A model generated the notes under the pieces. It was not told where the DNA came from. It made no database searches and saw only the letters and a list, made by a program, of their open reading frames with translations. The translations under genes were made by a program, and so were the position numbers. Shown piece by piece: positions 1 to 5,674 of a stretch of DNA of 7,589 nt. The stretch is from JABMRP01 sp964444795 (lineage in GTDB: Bacteria; Planctomycetota; Planctomycetia; Pirellulales; Thermoguttaceae), in assembly GCA_964444795.1 (NCBI GenBank), contig CAYUIQ010000335.1, positions 1-7,589 on the forward strand, read 5' to 3'. Every line of letters starts with the position of its first letter. The first letter of the stretch is position 1.

Positions 1-181
1 ATCGTTGCCATGGAACAGTTGAAGGCCGATCGAGAACAAGCATCCGGCGGATCTCCTCGGCCCATTGCGGATGCTTCGCGGCGTACTCCTCGACCGTCGG
101 ATGGTCACCCTGACGTTGCCGATCGATGAATTCGCTGGCCAGCAACTCCACCGGATCGCGTTGACAGTTTGGTTCGGGCAT
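1..181 (-). CDS. Ser/Thr protein kinase, N-terminal fragment (partial, apparently disrupted)
   Basis: An open minus-strand reading frame starts at ATG 181-179 and runs off the left edge of the window (60 codons visible). The first ~47 residues (DPVELLASEFIDRQRQGDHP, then EEYAAKHPQWAEEIRRM) match the acidic N-terminal preamble that I recall from planctomycete Ser/Thr kinases, which precedes the kinase domain. A GGCGGAGA stretch about 6 bases upstream of the ATG is a plausible ribosome-binding site. The position just downstream of an ECF sigma gene is typical of planctomycete sigma/kinase pairs. No catalytic motif is visible because the kinase domain would lie outside the window. After EEIRRM the minus reading becomes unfamiliar, while the plus strand at 1-51 reads IVAMEQLKADREQASGG, which fits the expected next part of the same family. 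The visible gene is therefore probably broken or misassembled at about position 40-50. The family call rests on memory of the N-terminal pattern, not a search. Confidence 0.6.
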   Translation of the reverse strand, partial: MPEPNCQRDPVELLASEFIDRQRQGDHPTVEEYAAKHPQWAEEIRRMLVLDRPSTVPWQR

Positions 182-208
182 CGGTTCGTCTCCGCCTTTC
201 TTACGTGC

Positions 209-316
209 GGGAAAAAGGGGACAGGTTCAATTTGCCGGAACGGCCCGAAGGGTGCTTCGCACAAATTGGACCTGTCCCCCTTTTCCCGCACAAATTGGAC
301 CTGTCCCCCTTTTCCC
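209..316. repeat. REP-like palindrome with tandem 29-bp repeat (GGGGACAGGT type)
   Basis: A 26-base arm at 209-234 is an inverted copy, with two mismatches, of the arm at 262-287. The 27-base loop (235-261) contains a small hairpin of its own (CGAAG/CTTCG). The right arm is duplicated in tandem: the 29-base units 259-287 and 288-316 are identical. The core AGGGGGACAGGTCCAATTTG and its complement resemble dispersed GGGGACAGGT palindromes that I recall from many bacterial genomes, often linked to REP-associated tyrosine transposases; no transposase is visible here. The element ends one base before the sigma factor stop codon (TAA, complement of 318-320), so it fills most of the 136-bp sigma-kinase spacer. 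In the minus-strand transcript the palindrome could fold strongly and modulate readthrough from sigma gene to kinase. Confidence 0.8.
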
Positions 317-317
317 T

Positions 318-962
318 TTACCGGCCGTCGAAGCCGGGCAGCTTCGCCAGCACTTCCTTGAGTCGTCCCAGCGCTCGCACATAGCGGATGCTGGCCGCTT
401 TGGGGGCGATGTCCAAAACTTCGGCGACTTCACTGTTGGTTAGCTCCTCGAAGTGCCGGAGGATGAGCACCTCGCGGTCGATTCCCTCCATGCCCTCCAA
501 CGCTTGCTCCAGTTGCACCGAAAGTTCCGCCCGAATCGCCGCCTGGCTTGGCGAGGTCAAATGCCCCAGCAGATGCATGGCCAGCGACATCGAGGTCGCC
601 TGGGGGCAGCGCTGGTGGATGGAAACCTCGCGGCCGGCGTCGCGGACTTGTGCTCCCAAATGGCGCCGATGAACGTCGATCAGCGTCTGGCCGACGATCA
701 ATCGCAGCCAAACGAAGAACGAACCGGTCGAGTCGTCGGCGAAATGATGCATCCGCCGGGCCGCGTCGAGGTAGGCCTCCTGCAGCACGTCGTCGGCGTC
801 GACGCGACCATAAAGCCGCCGGTCGAGCCGAAAATGGACCATCCGCCAAAGCCGCGGCCGATGGGCCGAAAATAGTCGGGCCAACGCGTCCTTGTCGCCC
901 TCCTTCACCCGGGCGAGGAGTTCTTCAGAGGCATCGGCACTGGTGGGTAGTTCGTGGGTCAT
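318..962 (-). CDS. ECF-type RNA polymerase sigma-70 factor, planctomycete-type subfamily
   Basis: This 214-residue protein directs RNA polymerase to a specific set of promoters. Region 2 spans about residues 18-101 and includes the polymerase-contact motif DADDVLQEAYLDAAR (55-69) and the aromatic/basic DNA-contact segment SFFVWLRLIVGQTLIDVHRR (81-100). A linker follows, then region 4 (about 145-205), whose helix-turn-helix includes LTNSEVAEVLDIAPKAASIR (174-193) for -35 recognition. The architecture and length fit the planctomycete-specific sigma-70 subfamily 1 (TIGR02984-like). No anti-sigma gene is visible; the downstream kinase fragment suggests control through a kinase, as in other planctomycete sigma/kinase pairs. 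The ATG at 962 lacks a clear Shine-Dalgarno site. A 10-bp perfect palindrome GTTTATAAAC (965-974) sits directly upstream of the ATG; it contains TATAAA but is too close to the start codon to be an ordinary -10 box. The specific target promoters are unknown. Confidence 0.9.
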   Translation of the reverse strand: MTHELPTSADASEELLARVKEGDKDALARLFSAHRPRLWRMVHFRLDRRLYGRVDADDVLQEAYLDAARRMHHFADDSTGSFFVWLRLIVGQTLIDVHRRHLGAQVRDAGREVSIHQRCPQATSMSLAMHLLGHLTSPSQAAIRAELSVQLEQALEGMEGIDREVLILRHFEELTNSEVAEVLDIAPKAASIRYVRALGRLKEVLAKLPGFDGR

Positions 963-1008
963 AGGTTTATAAACGCAGGAAAACGGCCATCATCTACCAG
1001 GGTAGCAG

Positions 1009-1131
1009 CTAGCAGCCCGTTGAAAAACACGTAATCATAACCCGAAGCGTAAGCGAGGGACGGGAATTGCGGGGAATTCGCCCCTTACCTCCTCGCTCAC
1101 GCTTCAGGTTACTATTTCAACGGGCTGCTAG
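1009..1131. mobile_element. 123-bp terminal-inverted-repeat element (MITE-like)
   Basis: The outer arms are a perfect 17-bp inverted repeat: CTAGCAGCCCGTTGAAA at 1009-1025 and its complement at 1115-1131. A second, inner inverted repeat pairs 1039-1058 (AACCCGAAGCGTAAGCGAGG) with 1091-1110, with two mismatches. The element has no coding capacity and would form a long cruciform or RNA hairpin. The left arm has about nine extra bases between its outer and inner stems compared with the right arm. The 7-mer TAGCAGC occurs twice in tandem at the left end (1003-1009 and 1010-1016), but no convincing target-site duplication flanks both ends. The motif looks like a dispersed repeat that I recall from planctomycete genomes. 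Whether it is mobile is inference from structure only. Confidence 0.7.
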
Positions 1132-1351
1132 AACAGAAAATCGACCATCAATCATGATTTCCTGTAGAAGAGGGGGGCCGGCTCTCGTTTATCATCCCAG
1201 ACACGGCCCCAAAGACAAAACCCCGAGCCGGGGGGTAAGTTCCGGTGAGTGAGGCACCAAAACCATCCCATTCCGCGATGCCCGATCGGTCACGTCCGTG
1301 TAGGACTAGCGGCGATTGGCACGCACTTTCACGTTTCGAGGAGGAGAACGG
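1132..1351. other. Intergenic remainder upstream of the repeat-protein gene
   Basis: No gene is supported here. Small structures seen are a perfect 10-bp palindrome AATCATGATT (1150-1159) and an inverted pair CCGGCTC (1178-1184) / GAGCCGG (1225-1231) across a 40-base loop. The only strong functional signal is the purine-rich Shine-Dalgarno site GAGGAGGAG (1338-1346), ending five bases before the ATG at 1352. That site decides the start of the following gene. I could not identify a convincing -35/-10 pair. Confidence 0.5.
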
Positions 1352-2096
1352 ATGAACAGGAATCGCATTTTGTGCCGCCGGTTGTGGTGGTGCATCCCCC
1401 TGTTTGCCGCCGTTGCCGGGCTAATTCTGCTGCCGGCGATCGACGGTTCAGCCCAGGCGGCGCCGCCGGACAAGGCGGATGGCCCGGACGCCAAGGCAGG
1501 CTCCCCAGGCCCACGCGGCCCTGGAGCCCGAGCACATCACCCCGGTCCGCCGCGTGGCGGGCAAGGCCCGAAAGCGGGTCCCGGTCCGAGAGGCCCGCGT
1601 CCGTGCCCCATGGCCCAGGGTCAGCAACGGGGGCCCTGCCCTCGCGCCATGGCCGGTAAAGGCGGACCGCAACGTGGCCCGCAGGCAGGTAAACGTGGCC
1701 CCGGTGGCCCGCAGCGTGGTCCGCAGGGAATGCACCGTGGTCCCGGTGGTCCGCAACGTGGTCCGCAGGGAATGCACCGTGGTCCCGGTGGTCCGCAACG
1801 TGGTCCGCAGGNNNNNNNNNNNNNNNNNNNNNNNNNNNNNNNNNNNNNNNNNNNNNNNNNNNNNNNNNNNNNNNNNNNNNNNNNNNNNNNNNNNNNNNNN
1901 NNNNNNNNNNNCGCAGGGAATGCACCGTGGTCCCGGTGGTCCGCAACGTGGTCCGCAGGGAATGCAACGTGGTCCCGGTGGTCCGCCGCGTGGCCCGCAG
2001 GGAATGCAACGTGGTCCCGGTGGCCCGCAGCGTGGTCCGCGGCCTGAGCGGCCCGAACGGCCGGCTAAGCCCGATGGCGACGAGCCGGAAGCTTAA
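1352..2096 (+). CDS. Exported Gly/Pro/Arg-rich protein with 14-residue tandem repeats (interrupted by assembly gap)
   Basis: The start is ATG 1352, chosen for the strong GAGGAGGAG site just upstream and because it begins a classic signal peptide: basic MNRNRILCRR, a hydrophobic core at about residues 11-30, and cleavage near SAQA/A (36-37). The mature protein is low-complexity, rich in Gly, Pro, Arg and Gln, and strongly basic. It is built from a 14-residue unit GPQGMHRGPGGPQR that can be read as two heptads of the form GPxGxxR. An acidic/basic tail (PERPERPAKPDGDEPEA) ends at TAA 2094-2096. The run of 100 N at 1812-1911 shifts the frame: codons start at positions congruent to 2 mod 3 before it and 0 mod 3 after it. 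This is a gap-size artefact, not evidence of a pseudogene. I do not recognise a family. A cell-surface or extracellular structural or polyanion-binding role is possible but speculative. Confidence 0.72.
1685..2042 (+). repeat. 42-bp in-frame tandem repeat array
   Basis: The period is 42 bp (14 codons). Units start at 1685 (variant with AGK in place of GMH), 1727, 1769 and, after the gap, 1917, 1959 and 2001; a further unit enters the gap at 1811. Units 1727, 1769 and 1917 are identical at every base, including third codon positions, which points to recent duplication or gene conversion. The later units change CAC to CAA (His to Gln) and vary at a few other sites. There are no spacers, so this is not a CRISPR array. 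Confidence 0.95.
1812..1911. other. Assembly gap (100 N)
   Basis: Exactly 100 N lie inside the 42-bp repeat array. The round number suggests a placeholder of unknown true length. To keep both the repeat phase and the reading frame, the true missing length should be 36 plus a multiple of 42 bases (36, 78, 120 and so on). Confidence 0.98.
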
Positions 2097-2124
2097 TCGG
2101 CACACGCAAGTGTTTTCGACTGAA

Positions 2125-2207
2125 CCCCGGCAGCCGGCCCTGGTCTCCCGGCCGCATTCCCCCCCCACGCGGCAACAGACCAGACGCCGGCCGGGGGCTT
2201 TTGTTTT
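2125..2207 (+). terminator. Intrinsic terminator after the repeat-protein gene
   Basis: A long GC-rich imperfect inverted repeat pairs 2125-2146 (CCCCGGCAGCCGG, then CCCTGGTCT) with 2177-2196 (AGACCAG, then ACGCCGGCCGGGG). It is followed directly by the T-rich run CTTTTGTTTT (2198-2207). It begins 28 bases after the TAA at 2096 and lies before the next gene, so it should separate the two transcription units. The stem has small bulges and a loop of about 30 bases, so efficiency is uncertain. Confidence 0.6.
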
Positions 2208-2264
2208 CACGCTTCGTTGAAGCCACACACGGAACAGACACACGCAGAATATAGTGAAACGGCG

Positions 2265-3329
2265 ATGGCATCGCGGATCGATATCAGGGCGCTTTGCGCA
2301 TGGGCTTGGCTGCTCATCGGCATCTGCTCGCCCAGTCTGGCCGACAACGGCGGTCCTGGCCCGCCGCGATGGGCCGGACGCTTCGCCCAGGGCCAACCGA
2401 TCGATCGCGGCTTTGTCATCCTCGAAGGCCGTTACCTCTCGCGTCCCTACGTCGTTGAACGTGACGAGCGTGGTACCCACATCAACGGAAACTTGATTGC
2501 CGCCGACTCTCTCGAACGAAACTCTCCCCAATTCGACCGGGGGAATTTCCGCGGTCCCGCGTGGGGACGGTCTCACCGCCCGGGCTGGCTACCCGGTCCG
2601 GGCGCCCGCATCGAACAACATCTGCGAGCCAACGCACTGCTGGTCCAGTTCGATGGCGACACGTTCGGCATCATCCCCCTGGGCCGCGGAGTCGACATTC
2701 TACGGACCCTGGCCTCGGACGAGGAAGAGGTCTCCAAGATTCGCAAACTGTCGGCCCGCGGCATCGAATGGGTTCGCCCCGGCCAATGGGCTCAACTCGT
2801 GGAGACGTTCGAGCCCACGGCGGAGTTTGTCGAGAATGTGTCGGCCTTTGATTCGCCCCCCGCCGCGCACCTGACGAGCGAGCCCTACGAGGAGTCGGTG
2901 TCCGACACGACGATCTTCGCGATCACTCTGGCCGGGATCATCTTGGGGGCCCTGGCCCTCGGCACGCTTCTGAGCTACCGCCCGAAGAGCCCCGTCCAAT
3001 GGCGCGGTTTCGACAGTGCGGGCGACGGCGTTCCACTGATCGTATGCAGCCTGGCGATTGTCGTCTTGTTGAGTTTGTTCGACCTGGGATGTACACTGAT
3101 CCTGGAGCGGTCGGGCATGTTTCGGGAGATCAATCCTCTGGCCGATCGACTGATGAACGACCCGGGCGATCTGATCGCATTCAAAGTGGCAACATTAGTC
3201 GCCAGCGTTTTGATTCTCTTCATACTGCGGCGTTACCGGGGCGCACAACTGGCCTCGTGGTGGCTGTCCTTGGTGTTTACCATTGTGACCTTCCGCTGGG
3301 CAACGTTTGGATCACTGTTTCTTACCTGA
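2265..3329 (+). CDS. DUF5658-like membrane protein with signal peptide and exported N-terminal domain
   Basis: The protein has 354 residues from ATG 2265. That start gives a signal peptide (hydrophobic core about 9-21, cleavage near SLA/DNG at 26-27); an in-frame TTG at 2217 would add 16 polar residues and is less likely. There is no clear Shine-Dalgarno site. TATAGT at 2250-2255 resembles a -10 box and would give an almost leaderless transcript, but no good -35 is seen. Residues 28-210 form a soluble, presumably extracytoplasmic region that I do not recognise. Four hydrophobic segments follow: about 215-237, 256-280, 304-321 and 328-353. The part from LFDLGCTLIL (271-280) through FREINPLADR (286-295) to AQLASWW (327-333) matches my memory of DUF5658, a small domain of unknown function. 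The stop lies 21 bp before the sulfatase, which suggests co-transcription. The biochemical role is unknown. Confidence 0.75.
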   Translation: MASRIDIRALCAWAWLLIGICSPSLADNGGPGPPRWAGRFAQGQPIDRGFVILEGRYLSRPYVVERDERGTHINGNLIAADSLERNSPQFDRGNFRGPAWGRSHRPGWLPGPGARIEQHLRANALLVQFDGDTFGIIPLGRGVDILRTLASDEEEVSKIRKLSARGIEWVRPGQWAQLVETFEPTAEFVENVSAFDSPPAAHLTSEPYEESVSDTTIFAITLAGIILGALALGTLLSYRPKSPVQWRGFDSAGDGVPLIVCSLAIVVLLSLFDLGCTLILERSGMFREINPLADRLMNDPGDLIAFKVATLVASVLILFILRRYRGAQLASWWLSLVFTIVTFRWATFGSLFLT

Positions 3330-3350
3330 CCGCGAGGTGGAATCGACGAC

Positions 3351-4712
3351 ATGGCCACCGCTTATTGGAACTCCCGAGGTTGTTCTCTGATGATGGCACT
3401 GGCGGCCGGTCTTTTCGCCGTATTGCTCGTCATCCTGCCGGCCGACGCGGCGCCGTCGCACCCCAATGTGGTGATCCTGGTGGCCGACGACCTGGGTTGG
3501 AACGACGTCGGTTACCACGGCAGCGAGATCGAAACGCCCAACATCGACCGGCTCGCGGCCGAGGGAGTCGAGTTGGATCGTTTCTACGTCTGGCCCGTAT
3601 GCAGTCCTACCCGCGCGGGCCTGCTGACTGGGCGGTCGCCGTTGCGATGGGGGATCACCGGTCCGCTTCGGCCCAATTCTGAAGGCGTGCCCGAGGATGA
3701 ACATTTGCTGCCGCAAACCTTCCGCGCGGCCGGCTATCAGACTTCGATCGTGGGGAAATGGCATCTGGGAATCGGCAACGGCGGTGGGTTACCCGATCGT
3801 CGCGGGTTCGACCATTTTTACGGTTTTCTCACCGGTTTCATCGACTACTATCGGCACACGGATGCCATGAGCGGCCGGCCCGACTGGCAACGCAACGGTG
3901 AGCCTGTCGAAGAAGCGGGCTATTCGACGGACCTGCTTGCGGCCGAGGCCGTCAAGTTGTTGAAGAGCCGCGACAAGACGAATCCCGTGCTGCTGTATGT
4001 GCCGTTCAATGCTCCGCACACTCCGTTGCAGGCGCCGCAAAAACTGATCGACAAGTACGCGGCCATCGAAGACCCCAACCGCCGGGTGTACGCGGCGATG
4101 GTTGATGCGTTGGACGGAGCGATCGGCCGGATCCTGGCAACGCTCGACGCCGAAGGCATGCGCGAAGACACGCTCGTGTTGTTCTTCAGCGACAACGGCG
4201 GGGCCGAGAGCCGGGGCGGTGCCAGCAACGATCCGTTGCTCGAAGGAAAGGGTTCCGTCTTCGAGGGCGGTATCCGAGTGCCGGCCGTCATGCGATGGCC
4301 CGGTGTGTTGAACCCGGGAGTCAAGAGCCGGCAAACCGTTTCCGTGATCGATGTCTTCCCCACCTTGACCACGGCGACCCGTGTCGAGCCAGGCAACACG
4401 AAACCGTTGGACGGCCATGACCGCTGGGCGGCGATCCGCGACGGCAAGACGGTTGCGCCGAAAAACCTCGTCATCGCCGGCGGACGCGGCAGTGCCGTTT
4501 TCGACGGACCCTGGAAACTGGTTCGCATCCGTGGCGGACCCGTCCGAGAGCAAGAGACCTATTTGATCCGCATCGCGGACGATCCGACCGAACGCTGGGA
4601 TCTCTCGGCGGAACACCCCGAAGTGGTACGTAAGCTGGCCGGCCAACTCCCGGTCGCAACCAACCAACCCGGCCCGCGGCGTAGGTCGGGCAGCGCAAGG
4701 CGACGATGGTAG
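3351..4712 (+). CDS. Formylglycine-dependent sulfatase (arylsulfatase family), exported
   Basis: This 453-residue enzyme is expected to hydrolyse sulfate esters, probably of sulfated polysaccharides, outside the cytoplasm. After a signal peptide (hydrophobic core about 14-30, cleavage near ADAA/PSH) comes the alkaline-phosphatase-like sulfatase fold. Visible active-site elements are VADDLGWND with metal-ligand aspartates D46 and D47; VCSPTRAGLLTGR (83-95) containing CxPxR, with C84 the residue converted to formylglycine and R88; GKWHLG (K136, H138); NAPHTP (H223); SDNGG (D281, N282); and LEGKGSVFEGGIRVP with K300. All key residues are present. The ATG at 3351 has GAGGTGG (3334-3340) upstream; internal ATGs at 3390 and 3393 would also preserve the signal peptide. 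The substrate cannot be read from sequence, although the overall pattern resembles arylsulfatase B/N-acetylgalactosamine-sulfatase-like members. The last ~14 residues (PGPRRRSGSARRRW) are an unusual basic tail. Confidence 0.93.
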   Translation: MATAYWNSRGCSLMMALAAGLFAVLLVILPADAAPSHPNVVILVADDLGWNDVGYHGSEIETPNIDRLAAEGVELDRFYVWPVCSPTRAGLLTGRSPLRWGITGPLRPNSEGVPEDEHLLPQTFRAAGYQTSIVGKWHLGIGNGGGLPDRRGFDHFYGFLTGFIDYYRHTDAMSGRPDWQRNGEPVEEAGYSTDLLAAEAVKLLKSRDKTNPVLLYVPFNAPHTPLQAPQKLIDKYAAIEDPNRRVYAAMVDALDGAIGRILATLDAEGMREDTLVLFFSDNGGAESRGGASNDPLLEGKGSVFEGGIRVPAVMRWPGVLNPGVKSRQTVSVIDVFPTLTTATRVEPGNTKPLDGHDRWAAIRDGKTVAPKNLVIAGGRGSAVFDGPWKLVRIRGGPVREQETYLIRIADDPTERWDLSAEHPEVVRKLAGQLPVATNQPGPRRRSGSARRRW

Positions 4713-4796
4713 AGTTTAGTCCCGGCACTTGTGCCCGGCGCGTATCTGCCCGTTTTGACCAAGTGTCTTTTTCACGAACCGAACTGGAGAAGTGCG

Positions 4797-5603
4797 ATGA
4801 AACGCTGGAGCATGGTTTTGGTGGGCGTCCTTACGATCGCCCTGTTGGCGGATGTTGTCGTGGCTCAAGGGCCCGGCGGACGCGGTGGAGGCGGCCGGTA
4901 CGGCGATCGGCAAGGCGGATCGGGTGGACCCGGCGGACCGGGGATGCGCGGCGGCATGCAACGACCCGGTATGGGTGGACCCGGCGGCGGATTCATGGTC
5001 CCCGGCGGACCGCTGATGATCGCGCTCGATACCGACAAGGACGGCACCCTTTCGGCCACAGAGATCAGGAATGCCGCCAGATCGCTGAAGAAACTCGATA
5101 CCAACGGTGACGGCCAGTTGGCACTCGACGAGCTGCGACCCCAGATGGGCGCCGGCGGTCCCGGTCAAGGCGGTCATGGTGGTCTCGGCCAGGGCTTTCC
5201 TGGCCACGGGCGCCCCGGTGGCGGCGGCCAAGGCGGTCAAGGTGGTTTCGGTCCAGGACGTCCCGGTGGCGGCCAGGGCGGTCAAGGTGGTTTCGGTCCA
5301 GGACGTCCCGGTGGCGGCGGTCAGGGTGGCCCCGGTCAAGGCGGTCCCGGTGGTGGCAGTTTTGGCGAGCGGATCATGCAGATGGATGCAAACCAAGACG
5401 GGAAAGTCGACAAGAACGAAGTCCCCGAGCCGATGCAACGCATGCTCGGGCGGCTGGATACCAACGGCGACGGGGCGATCAGCAAGGAAGAAGCCGAGGC
5501 GGCGGATAAGCAGTTCGGCCGCGCCGGTGCAGGTCAAGGTGGACGACCGGGCGGTCCCGGTGGCGACCGGCCGCAACGTCCCCAGCGTCCCGGTGGCGAG
5601 TAG
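4797..5603 (+). CDS. Exported Gly-rich protein with four EF-hand calcium-binding loops
   Basis: The protein has 268 residues from ATG 4797, chosen for GGAGA at 4786-4790 and a signal peptide (MKRWSM, core 7-20, cleavage near VVA/QGP). An in-frame GTG at 4731 is less likely. Residues 24-72 are Gly/Arg-rich. Two EF-hand loops follow: D78-T-D80-K-D82 to E89 and D101-T-N103-G-D105 to E112. A Gly-rich linker (115-188) contains a 15-residue repeat, followed by two more loops: D197-A-N199-Q-D201 to E208 and D221-T-N223-G-D225 to E232. Positions 1, 3, 5 and 12 of every loop carry canonical calcium ligands and position 6 is Gly throughout. The tail is Gly/Pro/Arg-rich. It probably binds calcium at the cell surface or periplasm; the partner is unknown. 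It lies 84 bp after the sulfatase and 71 bp before the EF-hand methyltransferase, so the three may be co-transcribed. Confidence 0.88.
   Translation: MKRWSMVLVGVLTIALLADVVVAQGPGGRGGGGRYGDRQGGSGGPGGPGMRGGMQRPGMGGPGGGFMVPGGPLMIALDTDKDGTLSATEIRNAARSLKKLDTNGDGQLALDELRPQMGAGGPGQGGHGGLGQGFPGHGRPGGGGQGGQGGFGPGRPGGGQGGQGGFGPGRPGGGGQGGPGQGGPGGGSFGERIMQMDANQDGKVDKNEVPEPMQRMLGRLDTNGDGAISKEEAEAADKQFGRAGAGQGGRPGGPGGDRPQRPQRPGGE
5232..5321 (+). repeat. 45-bp tandem repeat in the EF-hand protein linker
   Basis: Two copies of a 45-bp unit (5232-5276 and 5277-5321) are identical over their first 41 bases. They encode a 15-residue segment containing GGQGGFGPGRPGGG. The identity at silent positions suggests recent duplication. 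Shorter Gly-rich motifs flank both sides. Confidence 0.9.
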
Positions 5604-5617
5604 AGTTACTGACTAAT

Positions 5618-5639
5618 CCCGCCGGTTGCACTCGGCGGG
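5618..5639 (+). other. Intergenic hairpin between EF-hand gene and methyltransferase gene
   Basis: CCCGCCG (5618-5624) pairs perfectly with CGGCGGG (5633-5639) across an 8-base loop. No T-run follows, so it is not a typical intrinsic terminator. It could stabilise a processed mRNA end or tune expression between the two genes. The next gene has its own GGGAG site at 5663-5667. Confidence 0.45.
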
Positions 5640-5674
5640 TCGAGAACCGATGCCGAACCCCCGGGAGAAACATC

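Noticed and set aside
1685..2042. CRISPR-like regular repeats
   Set aside because: Repeats are contiguous 42-bp coding units without unique spacers and keep one reading frame.
1812..2096. Repeat-protein gene as a frameshifted pseudogene
   Set aside because: The frame change coincides exactly with the 100-N placeholder, and both sides are in phase if the gap is 36 + 42n bases.
1329..2576. Long minus-strand open frame (415 codons) across the repeat gene, the gap and the next gene's start
   Set aside because: It reads through the N gap and is the mirror of the GC-rich 42-bp repeat array, with monotonous repeats (RTTGTTVHSL type). The plus-strand gene has the signal peptide and ribosome-binding site.
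3789..4667. Minus-strand open frame (292 codons) opposite the sulfatase
   Set aside because: It is an open complement of a high-GC gene with no motif. The sulfatase frame carries all catalytic motifs.
4724..4735. Small hairpin GGCACTTGTGCC between sulfatase and EF-hand gene as a terminator
   Set aside because: The stem is only 5 bp and the T-run (4768-4772) is over 30 bases away, so it does not fit an intrinsic terminator.
4716..5576. Minus-strand open frame (286 codons) opposite the EF-hand gene
   Set aside because: It is a shadow of the Gly-rich coding sequence (Thr/Ala repeats in complement). It has no recognisable motif, and the plus-strand frame has four intact EF-hands.
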